A stretch of DNA of 36,049 nt, from the NCBI GenBank assembly GCA_903885605.1, contig CAISJD010000144.1, positions 1-36,049 of the forward strand, given 5' to 3'. A program made the translations under genes and the position numbers. Source of the DNA: an uncultured Chthonomonas sp. (GTDB taxonomy: Bacteria > Armatimonadota > Chthonomonadetes > Chthonomonadales > CAJBBX01). The notes under the pieces were generated by a model that made no database searches, was not told the origin of the DNA, and worked only from the letters and a program-made list of their open reading frames with translations. Below are positions 28,001 to 34,428 of the stretch, one piece after another (positions within the stretch are counted from its first letter, which is position 1; every line of letters begins with the position of its first letter).

Positions 28001-30177
28001 GTTCGGCAGTGGAACCCACGGTGCAGAACCCGTTCCAGCTCCGCCTGACGGTGTCCGAGGCCAGGCTCACCAACGCTCCGCTCTTCCCCACTGCCGGCGG
28101 CTCGATCCTGCAGACGGACGGTACCTTCCCGCAGATCGACCTGCGGGTGCCAAGCGCGAACAACCCCAGCGCGGGGGCATTCGGCGCGAACCTGTCGCCG
28201 TCGGCGGCTCGCGACCGCGTCAGCGGCGCCATGATGCTGGTCTGGTCAAGCAACCGGCCCAACAACGCAGGCTCGGCGCCAGAGCGCGCTGACGTTCCGT
28301 GGAGCCTTCTGACCTCGCAGCTGACTGGCGTGTCCGGCGCGCTGGGCGCCTTCGGCCCGCTCTACGGCTGGCGCTATGAGCAGGCCAATGCACAGCCCAC
28401 CCGCTGGTGGCAGCCGCTTGCGGCATCGGCGCAGTTCCCGGGCCTCTCGGCGCCCGGCGCGCTCTTCCCGTCTGAGACGGCCGACATCAAGGGCAGCGCG
28501 CAGACCCCGGTTGTGCCGGGCGCCATTGTCACCAACCCGGTCGGCGACCCGCTCACAGTGCATTCCGCTCCGGCGCTGGTCCAGACCGAGGGCGTACCCA
28601 ATCCTGCTCAGCCGCTGTGGCTCTTCTGGGAGGGCGCCGTCAACAAGACGGCGGGCGCCGGCATGACGACGGACAGCCGTACCTTCTACGCACCGGTGCG
28701 CAATCAGGCAGGGGTTCTTGCGCCTGACCTGAGCGTCAACAACGGCGTACCCTATTCGTTCCTGAACGACCCCGCGCTGCCCAAGTACTCGCCGCGGCCG
28801 CTGCTGGCCGGCGGCGGAGCCTTCCTCTTCTGGCACGGCGGGGCCAGCGGGAGGACGCGGCTCTACTACAACGTCAACACGGCCAGCATCACGACGCCGA
28901 CCGCATGGAGCGCGGATGCCGCCCTGCCCGTTCCTGGCGGACTGCAGATGGTGGCCGATCCGGTACCGGTGCCGCGGCGGCGCGGCGACGGGAGTACGAT
29001 CACCGAGATCGACGTGGTCTTCACAGGTCAGTACGCCGGTAAGCGGACGCCCGAGATGTTCCTCACCCGGTACAACGTGGGCGACCTGATGAACCGGCGG
29101 CCGGGACAGGCGGTTCGGGCCCAGGCCCGGGTCACCGGCGAGCTGATGGTGCGTCAGGGCGCAACGCAGACCTGGCAATCGCGCGACGTGGCCTGGATAT
29201 TCCGTGATCCAGTCACCGGCGCGTGGGTCGATGGGACGGGCAACAGCGCGCAGATCGCTATCTATGTGAACGGCTCGCGTGTGAACGTGGGCACGCCGAC
29301 GTACGACAGCGTGTCCGGCAAGCTCTACTTCAACTCGACCCTCGGCGGACGTCTGGTGGTTAACCCGCAGTCGGGAGCCGTGACGTTCACCGACGTCGCG
29401 CCCGGCGCCCGCGATGCCGTGACGGCGGACTATACGCCGCGCACACTCCGCCTTAACGTGACCCGCTCCGATAGCGGCGTGGTTGCCGCGCCGGCGGGAT
29501 GGGGCGGCGACCCCGGCTACGCGGCCCAGCCTCACGTGGTCTCCGCGGGCGCCAACACGGCGCCGGTGGCGTTCATCGACCGCGCCATCAACCCCGTGGC
29601 CTCCGCTGACCCGTCCGGCGACCTCGTGCGGGCAGGGCAGGTCGGGAGCGCACCGGCGACGGTCTCGAGGATGTGGGTGATCTACCGGAAGACCGGCGGC
29701 TCGGAGTCCGGCGGCTCGGGCGCCCTGTTCACCAAGACGATGCGGCTCGCCGTCAGGCTACCGAGGCCGATCCTGCGCAGCACCGTAGGCGGCGCGCTGA
29801 GGGTTGCCGGCAACGTCACAGTGGCCGGCAACCGCGGGCCGGTGGAGATTGACTGGATACGCGGCAGGCTCTACTTCACGGAGGTGGACGAGGGGCAGCG
29901 CATCACGGTCACGTTCAACCACAGCGGCGGCTCGCTGACGGCCGATTACGTGGTTGGCTGGGTGGACGAACTGAGTGTGGCCAGTACGCCGGCCGACCAG
30001 ACGTCCGGCGAGGCGCTCTTGCCCACGCAATCGGTTGTGAACGAGGGGCAGGTCTCAGCCTTCAAGGATCCGTTCCAGGACAAGGTGTGGGTCTTTTGGT
30101 CCAGCACAAGGGCGGGTACGACGGACCTGTACTACATGGCGGTGAGCCCGTCGTTCTACCCGCGCTCAGCCTACTGA
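22066..30177 (+). CDS. Giant secreted protein with golvesin-like, PQQ-propeller and CARDB-like domains (about 2703 aa)
   Basis: Function not recognised. The ATG at 22066 (GTG 22054 and ATG 22081 also possible) opens a signal peptide that ends around VPGACQ at 22-27; the Cys is not in a canonical lipobox. Then: a PQQ-type opening (HGRGGPQRRGSNGDPG); two beta domains like the golvesin C-terminal domain (about 200-313 and 485-600, each ending VVADAV.-FV or IVADAV.LV); at least five propeller blades of the form VYFGTTDGHLWALDA (near 623, 745, 843, 904, 980); a CARDB-like stretch APFTVRNQGNVNLTNLRV near 1715; and four Trp blades (LVWSSNRP, LFWEGA, LFWHGG, VFWSST) between about 2059 and 2680. Modules like those in the prepilins occur near 2412, 2432 and 2593. 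No cell-wall or outer-membrane anchor is seen. Likely a surface or extracellular recognition protein. Confidence 0.76.
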   Translation: MKHTRMSSLAGLAALLAATLGVPGACQTFTDSDWLHGRGGPQRRGSNGDPGLDSATRQLGRVWVYPATRDLPAEIVVDNTTLPPSAANATGQAFEVAGAWSYPAVADRAYGAWPPSDQASSKLGDYVYAPAVSSAELATLGTDILAGLPVLGTDSASTTAYRSIHNALKASTNYARWTFGTAYPTGTKQGLVDVGSRALQPNQRYAVYIRFPSSGTTIGADAHPNLDHAMVRVSWGSDPDDPIKSRIFMVDFGQTGGTWIRIRAGSGDDRYFPYDGTNPIRVTLYAETPDAVTDTSAFPYSPIIVADAVRLVPEALRGEIHAPAVSAVLPAGDATGHTAYTQLTYFGRDETTGPAFLFPTTAMYTNSSGFGAVTLDPSTAYNATTNPIVADPTSSIRSAVFYCMQDDVDTVTPNNGKYGKLRWRYVARTVQTKNTTIDDADAGFSTGVTPQDFPVLDPVPAATDDFYGVNYRAVAAQASAVTPRTATWRASLPEGTYSVYAWIPGAASLTPTQPARKAHYAITTLAGTVDVWLDQRNTSDSATQKFGTWRLLTSGVHFIPATAGATVDATVVLDNVSAEDAAAARSVVADAVQFVAESQTSNSVVASPLVADVAWPSGVKRKVVYFGTTDGHLWALDALGVGGQSTLTTPYWVYPSVASPDPTTDLNSDGLFNFPQDDPNFIADPMSGRPNQAIDGDITPARQVGATKAYTTMNVLPDLGAFTSSPIYVETEKGLAPNIVRTPYIVVGNANGRLYAFDPVGRVSAANEPFASTISAGDVPGVPGTTRRLMTWPTTGRDKWLDAGGLVAPKPFSAYSDDAHVVSIASAPAAPKLDAAFRTDRVVIGAGDGHVYAVDLQGLDTKERISNPTKDGAAIWQFPESTTSLAPVMLSGALTTDDNSGRYIFSAGGRVYCVRAPDSATGQPKDADGYLRPDWVYPYAVAPGNPAKDNDAAIEETDFTAPAYKATVHADLNGGNPVAFVANKDGRVFALDATPTGNPAAGPTVLWQSASRGSTRASAVYLDSLPPQIRYGLTTVHRNPAVILPLETGGIVAFSAVTIGSADAGIPVWSFGDASVGSVPLTALGANNIPLPAPVSFPTSSAGRGADAITANTWAYSGDDGNPQTGEPHGQMRAYWRTTWANDLLGLDMQTPDEPEVSAEDGESTVSLRGVEVWNAEKDKPAQPNPVWEHFGDTVEATAKSGFTEWAAGHHKPDSVGDPDNMVVYEWGDTIYTAAWGVIRSTAANPPLPTVTFRLFGSGQSRPSLTVGSQRDVTLDAFDYGDGSKAYPWVAKIAFPLGRGSEADAQTPGRRYTVYAQAQLNSNGINIPSLQLAAGQSLIKKSDDWHLELSAANENKLAITDKRTMAIAHPLAVSTRGTPGGAGVGPAVPNVMGWTLTPSGGAAIQELLANGNNRYNPPVGQGAQKDMVAPLGLVGHGGSATYVGVDAAGNRRDSFLVADRSNLYKLGQALNNLRVERRGLGWTYNKQLGGVRAATGDVMNPLPWESFPTRVPNVSKDYPDMDASRVTLRVGSIDIGTKAATLPNAWDSATSAKRLNYVPIDLSVQVPKFQPANVSAANAYEDINGNVRALYGPMRTDTGQPATSGLFSPSAGYVGRIVVFVDNNGDGKYQGAAVQTTALQTQTQTREEVYRSVGVGLAVSPDLNMRTEEETIDLGRAPHGAGLTPTIPFLPSGVGPYVNTPSPFDSSNGFHLFAPFTVRNQGNVNLTNLRVAKAVGNAATASNPLLWPRLNSDQVSSLQSTYLSSGAPILLGGLDPLANWRLNTPLVARAYPLPIGAAGGAANLGVVSSLDHARGNGQYDIEIDWSLAPYSAAAPWPFSLAALGVAGGNPYVPASNPLGWAEGVNAVPTLHKARPGDGTGTTLSIPDVSYGDPLGVLATLRASGRDVRPRIGIAPPVGTPVGTYTGVVNVFEDAMPLQWREWTAHYATVNGGVNPLATAADNDGILNLKIDPATGAMVGSAVEPTVQNPFQLRLTVSEARLTNAPLFPTAGGSILQTDGTFPQIDLRVPSANNPSAGAFGANLSPSAARDRVSGAMMLVWSSNRPNNAGSAPERADVPWSLLTSQLTGVSGALGAFGPLYGWRYEQANAQPTRWWQPLAASAQFPGLSAPGALFPSETADIKGSAQTPVVPGAIVTNPVGDPLTVHSAPALVQTEGVPNPAQPLWLFWEGAVNKTAGAGMTTDSRTFYAPVRNQAGVLAPDLSVNNGVPYSFLNDPALPKYSPRPLLAGGGAFLFWHGGASGRTRLYYNVNTASITTPTAWSADAALPVPGGLQMVADPVPVPRRRGDGSTITEIDVVFTGQYAGKRTPEMFLTRYNVGDLMNRRPGQAVRAQARVTGELMVRQGATQTWQSRDVAWIFRDPVTGAWVDGTGNSAQIAIYVNGSRVNVGTPTYDSVSGKLYFNSTLGGRLVVNPQSGAVTFTDVAPGARDAVTADYTPRTLRLNVTRSDSGVVAAPAGWGGDPGYAAQPHVVSAGANTAPVAFIDRAINPVASADPSGDLVRAGQVGSAPATVSRMWVIYRKTGGSESGGSGALFTKTMRLAVRLPRPILRSTVGGALRVAGNVTVAGNRGPVEIDWIRGRLYFTEVDEGQRITVTFNHSGGSLTADYVVGWVDELSVASTPADQTSGEALLPTQSVVNEGQVSAFKDPFQDKVWVFWSSTRAGTTDLYYMAVSPSFYPRSAY

Positions 30178-30197
30178 GGGTTGACCGCGTGTTGACA

Positions 30198-30226
30198 TCG
30201 CCGCCGCAGGCGAACCGCGGCGGCGA
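30198..30226 (+). terminator. Perfect 10-bp stem-loop after the giant gene
   Basis: TCGCCGCCGC at 30198-30207 pairs exactly with GCGGCGGCGA at 30217-30226 across a nine-base loop. It lies 20 bases after the stop codon and upstream of the pilM promoter, a natural unit boundary. No T-tract follows, so termination may need Rho or may be partial. Confidence 0.45.
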
Positions 30227-30277
30227 CTGCCGGCGTCGGCCATTGGTGCGGTCGAGACGAGGAGCCGGGGATCGTCC

Positions 30278-30306
30278 TTGACTCTTCGGGGAGAAGTTGC
30301 TACAAT
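30278..30306 (+). promoter_or_regulatory. Strong sigma70-type promoter for pilMNOP and the secretin genes
   Basis: The -35 TTGACT (30278-30283, five of six consensus), a 17-base spacer and the -10 TACAAT (30301-30306) with an extended -10 TG at 30298-30299. The predicted start is near 30313, leaving a leader of about 67 bases before pilM. The architecture copies that of the pilB promoter. Confidence 0.75.
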
Positions 30307-30379
30307 CTAGGGTCTTCGTTGGGCCTTCAGAGCGCCGACGGAGTCGTTCTCGCTCACATAGAATCGCGGAGGACCGGGC

Positions 30380-31657
30380 ATGGCGAGGTCGGGAGGACCG
30401 ACGGTAGGGCTGGACATCGGCTCCAAGTACATCAAGGTTGCCGAAGTGGTCCCGAGCCGAAACGGCGTTGCCGTGCGGGCTCTCGGGATGGCTCCCACGC
30501 CTCCAGGCGCCCTGGAAGCGGGGGTCATCGTCGACGCGAAGCTCTTGGGCGACGCGATCAAGAAGCTGCTCAAGGAAGCCGGCGTCGGCACACGCAGCTG
30601 TGTGAGTTCAGTCTCAGGCTCGGGCGCCCTTGTCGTCCGCGTGATCGAAGTTCCCAAGATGTCCGACTCCGAGTTGGCGGAGACCATGAAATGGGAAGTG
30701 GAGCGCCACGTTCCGTTCGCCGCCAATGAAGTGATCATGGACTTCCAGGCCATCCAGCGTAGCGATGACGATCCCGACGCCCAGAACATGGAAGTCCTGC
30801 TCGCCGTCGCCCAGCAGGATATGGTCGATAAGCACGTAGAGGCGCTCTTTGCCGCTGGGCTCCAGCCGAAGAGCATCGACGTCGAGCCCCTGGCGGCATC
30901 GCGGTGCCTGGTGGAGCTCGGGCCCGACCCGTGGGGCAAGAAGACTGTTGTGGTGGTGAACATCGGGGCGTCAATCACCGACATAGGCATCTTCCGTGAC
31001 GGTGTGCTCTCGTTCCCGCGTACCCTACCGCTGGCCGGCGACGCGATGACGAGTTCCATCATGTCGCAGACCGGCCTTGAGGTGGACGCCGCCGAGGATC
31101 TGAAGCTCCAGCACGCTGCCGTCCTGATGGGGCAGGCCCCGTCCGCTCCAGCAGCTCAGGCGGCCGTGCCCGGCGGAGCGGACGTCGGTTTGATTGACTT
31201 CTCCTCGGGGGATGACGCGGGATTGGACCTCTCCACGCCCACCCTGGGCGACCTGGAGCCTGCGCCTGCTCCCGTGTTGGCGCCTACCGGTGATCCGACC
31301 ACAATGCAGGTGTTTGGTGCCATTGCGCCGACGCTGGGCGATCTGCTCTCGGAGATACGCCGTTCGATCGAGTACTACCGAGGGCGGTCGTCTGACGGGC
31401 ACATAGACCAGGTGCTCCTCTGCGGGGGAAGCGCACGCATCAAGGATCTGGACAGGTTTCTGGCCGGCGAACTGGGCGTACCCACCCAGGTGGCCGATGT
31501 ATTCAAGTTCGCGCCTGTGTCAGCGAAGAGCGTCACTCCGGACTACCTGGAGACCATCGGCCCGTCGTTTGCCGTAGCCGTGGGCCTCGGCGCTCGAGAT
31601 ATGGTCGCTGCACCTGCCACTGCCGCTCCAAGCGGCCGCGGCAAGCGCAAGAAGTAG
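30380..31657 (+). CDS. pilM: Type IV pilus assembly protein PilM (actin-like ATPase)
   Basis: A cytoplasmic actin/FtsA-fold protein that binds the N-terminus of PilN and links the alignment complex to the PilB/PilT motors. The 425-residue product starts with the phosphate-1 motif GLDIGSKYIKVAEV, carries PilM-specific VPKMSDSELAETMKWEVERHVPF, then VVNIGASITDIGIF (phosphate-2) and the adenosine motif LLCGGSARIKDLDRFLAGELG near the C-terminus. An Ala/Pro/Asp-rich insert of about 45 residues (about 255-305; GLIDFSSGDDAGLDLSTP) splits the usual domain and makes it longer than the roughly 355 residues of well-known PilM. GGAGG at 30368-30372 lies seven bases before the ATG. It is the first gene behind the promoter at 30278-30306 and is followed 19 bases later by pilN. 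Confidence 0.94.
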   Translation: MARSGGPTVGLDIGSKYIKVAEVVPSRNGVAVRALGMAPTPPGALEAGVIVDAKLLGDAIKKLLKEAGVGTRSCVSSVSGSGALVVRVIEVPKMSDSELAETMKWEVERHVPFAANEVIMDFQAIQRSDDDPDAQNMEVLLAVAQQDMVDKHVEALFAAGLQPKSIDVEPLAASRCLVELGPDPWGKKTVVVVNIGASITDIGIFRDGVLSFPRTLPLAGDAMTSSIMSQTGLEVDAAEDLKLQHAAVLMGQAPSAPAAQAAVPGGADVGLIDFSSGDDAGLDLSTPTLGDLEPAPAPVLAPTGDPTTMQVFGAIAPTLGDLLSEIRRSIEYYRGRSSDGHIDQVLLCGGSARIKDLDRFLAGELGVPTQVADVFKFAPVSAKSVTPDYLETIGPSFAVAVGLGARDMVAAPATAAPSGRGKRKK

Positions 31658-31676
31658 GGGAGGGAAGGAGCCGCTC

Positions 31677-32501
31677 ATGGTCCGTATCAACCTCCTGCCG
31701 CCGTATATCTACGCAGGCGCCAAACGTCGCAATGTGAGCATCCTATGGGTGGTCATGGTTCTGGCTGTCGTTGGCGGTTTCATGTTCTGGAAGGTGACGA
31801 TCGATACGCAGACGGCGAAGATCATCGCCGACAAGGAAGCGATCCAGCCGCAGATGGACGAGGCCAAGCGCCTTCAGGCTGAGGCGGACCGGATCCTAGC
31901 GGAGTCCGCCGACATCACGAAGAAGCGCGATTTCGTGGCCGACGCGCGCAAGCATCTGGCGACGACGTATCCGCCGCTGATCGACAACGTGCGCAAATAC
32001 ACGATGAAGAACGTGCTGTATAGCCAACTGACGCCTTCGGGGCAGACCGTGAGCCTGTCTGGCTACGCCACGAGCCTGGCGCAGGTCGGTCATTATATGA
32101 TGTGGATGGAGCGGAACCCCGCAATCAACAGCCTGGACATTGGGCTGAGCGGGATTCCGAGCTTCCCTGTCACTCCCGGCCTGAACGGGAACGGCGGCGG
32201 AGGCCTTCGGCCACCGGGCGCAGGCGGGTACGACTTCACCGTAACGCTCAATCTGGTTAAGCCCGTGGCAGGCGCCCCGAGCTATGCAGGCGCCGGCGGC
32301 GGCGGGGCCCAGCAGGCCGGCGGCGGCATGATGGGCGGAGCCCCGATGGGGATGGGGGGCGCGCCGATGGGGATGAGCGGCGCCCCGATGATGGGTGGCG
32401 GCGCTGCCGGCAGTGGCTTCGGCCCCGGTACAGGCGGCGGGATGATGGGACCTGGCGGGCCGCCCAGCGTGGGTGGCAAGTCAAGCAGGGAGGACAATTA
32501 G
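31677..32501 (+). CDS. pilN: Type IV pilus assembly protein PilN with Gly/Met-rich tail
   Basis: A bitopic inner-membrane protein of the alignment complex; its short cytoplasmic N-terminus sits in PilM and its periplasmic part pairs with PilO. The N-terminus MVRINLLPPY carries the PilM-binding INLLP motif, followed by a transmembrane helix (about 20-38, ILWVVMVLAVVGGFMF), a coiled coil (TAKIIADKEAIQPQMDEAKRL...) and a ferredoxin-like domain with TVSLSGYATSLAQVGHYMMWM and DFTVTLNLVKP. After about residue 195 the protein departs from the family with a tail of about 75 residues made almost only of Gly, Met, Ala and Pro (GGGMMGGAPMGMGGAPMGM and similar), ending SREDN. Start ATG 31677 has GGAAGGAG six bases upstream. 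Length 274, against about 180-200 for ordinary PilN. Confidence 0.93.
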   Translation: MVRINLLPPYIYAGAKRRNVSILWVVMVLAVVGGFMFWKVTIDTQTAKIIADKEAIQPQMDEAKRLQAEADRILAESADITKKRDFVADARKHLATTYPPLIDNVRKYTMKNVLYSQLTPSGQTVSLSGYATSLAQVGHYMMWMERNPAINSLDIGLSGIPSFPVTPGLNGNGGGGLRPPGAGGYDFTVTLNLVKPVAGAPSYAGAGGGGAQQAGGGMMGGAPMGMGGAPMGMSGAPMMGGGAAGSGFGPGTGGGMMGPGGPPSVGGKSSREDN

Positions 32502-32505
32502 TCAT

Positions 32506-33423
32506 ATGTCAAAACTAACAGTCCTTCACATCAACATCATCGGTATTGCGATCGCGCTGATCGTCGGCGCCGCGCTCTACTTTACAGTGATCACAAAGGC
32601 CAACGATGCCCAGAAGGTCGCGCAGGGCGAGTACGATGCGGTCAAGACCGAGGCCGATAAGTTGCCGACCGCGAAGAGGAACCTGGCGGAAGCCACGGCG
32701 GGCCGTGCGGTAGCGATCGCGCAGTACAGCGCCTTTGAGGGGCAGTACATGCCGGTCATCGGCTATGACAAGGATGTACTCCGCAACATGATGCGGAATT
32801 TCTGGCCGAATGGCGGGAAGTCGTGGCCTGAGCGGTACATCAAGGTCTTTCGGTCGTATATGGCGGCTGAGCGCAAACGCAATGGTATCGTCTGGGAGAA
32901 CCCCGGCGTGCTGGTCCTGCCCAGCTTCGGTCCTGACCCAAACAGGATTGATGCGGCAGGCGCAGGCGAGGGCCTCGGGCCCGTGCTGCACTACAGCTAC
33001 CAGATGAGCGTCCGGGCAAAGAACCTTCCGGCCCTTGTACGGCATATCCAGAGCTGGTCCACGGCCAGAGGGTTCGGCGTCCCGACAGTAGACGGCCTGC
33101 AGATTCAGGGCAATTCGCCGAACCTGTCAGCGACGTACAACCTCTCGCTGACGATCATTCTGCGCGACGCGGATGCGAAGTCCATCCCGCAGTCCAACGG
33201 CAGGATCACGGGTAGCGGCGGCGGCGGCGGCGCTGCAGGCGGCATGGGACGCGGCGGAATGATGATGGGCGGCATGGGTATGCCGGGAATGGGCGGACCT
33301 CCTGGAATGTCACCCACAGGCATGGGTAGTGGTGGCGGCGCTCCTGCAGGGATGATGTCGGGCGGAGGCGCACCGCCGGCTCCGATGCTGTCCGGTGGCG
33401 GTATGGCGATGGGCGCCGACTAG
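32506..33423 (+). CDS. pilO: Type IV pilus assembly protein PilO with Gly/Met-rich tail
   Basis: An inner-membrane partner of PilN. The protein has a helix at about 8-28 (INIIGIAIALIVGAALYFTVI), a coiled-coil stretch (AQKVAQGEYDAVKTEADKLPTAKRNLAEA) and a periplasmic domain with YSYQMSVRAKNLPALVRHIQSWSTARGFGVPTV and a final strand ATYNLSLTIIL. Then a tail of about 70 residues of Gly, Met, Ala and Pro (GGMGRGGMMMGGMGMPGMGG and further repeats), ending MAMGAD. Similarity to PilO rests on topology, position and the pattern of the core, not on a catalytic motif. ATG 32506 is chosen because GGGAGGA (32488-32494) precedes it and the basic residue plus helix follow; GTG 32473 in frame overlaps pilN. 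Only four bases separate it from the pilN stop. Length 305, longer than usual PilO (about 200-210) because of the tail. Confidence 0.85.
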   Translation: MSKLTVLHINIIGIAIALIVGAALYFTVITKANDAQKVAQGEYDAVKTEADKLPTAKRNLAEATAGRAVAIAQYSAFEGQYMPVIGYDKDVLRNMMRNFWPNGGKSWPERYIKVFRSYMAAERKRNGIVWENPGVLVLPSFGPDPNRIDAAGAGEGLGPVLHYSYQMSVRAKNLPALVRHIQSWSTARGFGVPTVDGLQIQGNSPNLSATYNLSLTIILRDADAKSIPQSNGRITGSGGGGGAAGGMGRGGMMMGGMGMPGMGGPPGMSPTGMGSGGGAPAGMMSGGGAPPAPMLSGGGMAMGAD

Positions 33424-33493
33424 CTGTGCTAAGAGCATCAGGCATTGTAACGGGCGGAGCACCACATACGTCGCATAGACGAGGTGATAGAAC

Positions 33494-34342
33494 GTGACCA
33501 AGCAGAGGATATGGCTCACAGCCACACTGGCAGCCGTGCTGGGCATCGGTTCGCTGGCCCTCGTCGGTTGTGGCGGTGGTGAAACCACCGAGGAGACGCC
33601 GGCTGCTGACGCTTCGGGCGGTGGCAGTCCGTCGGGTGGAATGATGTCTGGCGGTGGCCCGCCCGGTGGCGCTCCGATGATGCCCGCCGGCGGGAGTATG
33701 GCGATGATGAGCGGTCCTCCCGGTATGGGCGGAGGCGGCATGATGGGTGGCGGGGCAGCGCAATCAGCCCCGGCGGCTACGGCAGGTCCGAAGGTCAGAA
33801 CGGCCCCGCCGGGAAGCCGCGTGGATCCCTTTGCGCCCTGGTGGAACTCAACGCCTCCTCCTCCTCCGGCCATCGGTCTCGTGCCGCAGATTCGGCTTGC
33901 CGCCTTCGGTACCGCCAAGAAGCCGGTTGAGGAGAAGGTCGTAGTTCAGGAAGTTCCCACGCGGCGCGTCGCCGGAATCGGCAACGGCCCCGGCGTGTAC
34001 GCACTGATTGAAGGGCCTGAAGGGCAGAGCGTTGTCCGGCCCGGCGACTCGGTGGGCGACTACAGGGTTGAGTCGATCACTGCCTCCGCGGTGGTGCTGA
34101 AGCGCGTTGTCGGGAACGAGACCTACATCCAGACCGTGCCCCTGACCGATGTGGGAGCCCAGTCCGCGGCAGGCTTCATGGGCGGCCCCGGAGCGCCGGG
34201 TGGGCCTGCAATGGGTTCGGGCGGCGGTATGCGCGGCAGACGGCCCGGCGGCATGGGTATGATGGGTATGCCCGGCATGGGTGCGATGGGCGGCAAGGGC
34301 GGCGGCGCGTTCGGCGGCGCCGGGATGAACTCGGAAGACTGA
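33494..34342 (+). CDS. pilP: PilP-like outer-membrane-secretin lipoprotein with two low-complexity arms
   Basis: A lipoprotein: the N-terminal signal ends in LVGC (23-26), so Cys26 would be lipidated. PilP normally bridges PilN/PilO to the secretin PilQ through its periplasmic HR domain. Here the mature part begins with a low-complexity arm of about 65 residues (GGGSPSGGMMSGGGPPGGAP, MMSGPPGMGGGGMMGGG), then a proline-rich segment around VDPFAPWWNSTPPPPPA, then the HR-type beta domain (RRVAGIGNGPGVYALIEG, VRPGDSVGDYRVESITASAVVLKR, ETYIQTVPL at about 155-220), then a second Gly/Met arm to the C-terminus (GMRGRRPGGMGMMGMPGMG). The C-terminal arm is not usual. The GTG start at 33494 has GAGGTGA upstream. 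It follows pilO after 70 bases and precedes the STN protein. Confidence 0.86.
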   Translation: MTKQRIWLTATLAAVLGIGSLALVGCGGGETTEETPAADASGGGSPSGGMMSGGGPPGGAPMMPAGGSMAMMSGPPGMGGGGMMGGGAAQSAPAATAGPKVRTAPPGSRVDPFAPWWNSTPPPPPAIGLVPQIRLAAFGTAKKPVEEKVVVQEVPTRRVAGIGNGPGVYALIEGPEGQSVVRPGDSVGDYRVESITASAVVLKRVVGNETYIQTVPLTDVGAQSAAGFMGGPGAPGGPAMGSGGGMRGRRPGGMGMMGMPGMGAMGGKGGGAFGGAGMNSED

Positions 34343-34428
34343 TATCTGACGGCGTTAGGCGTGGTGCGCGATGCTGTGCGCCGGCCGTACGCTGAGACAT
34401 GTTGGAACGAACCAGGAGGAAGGCTTCG

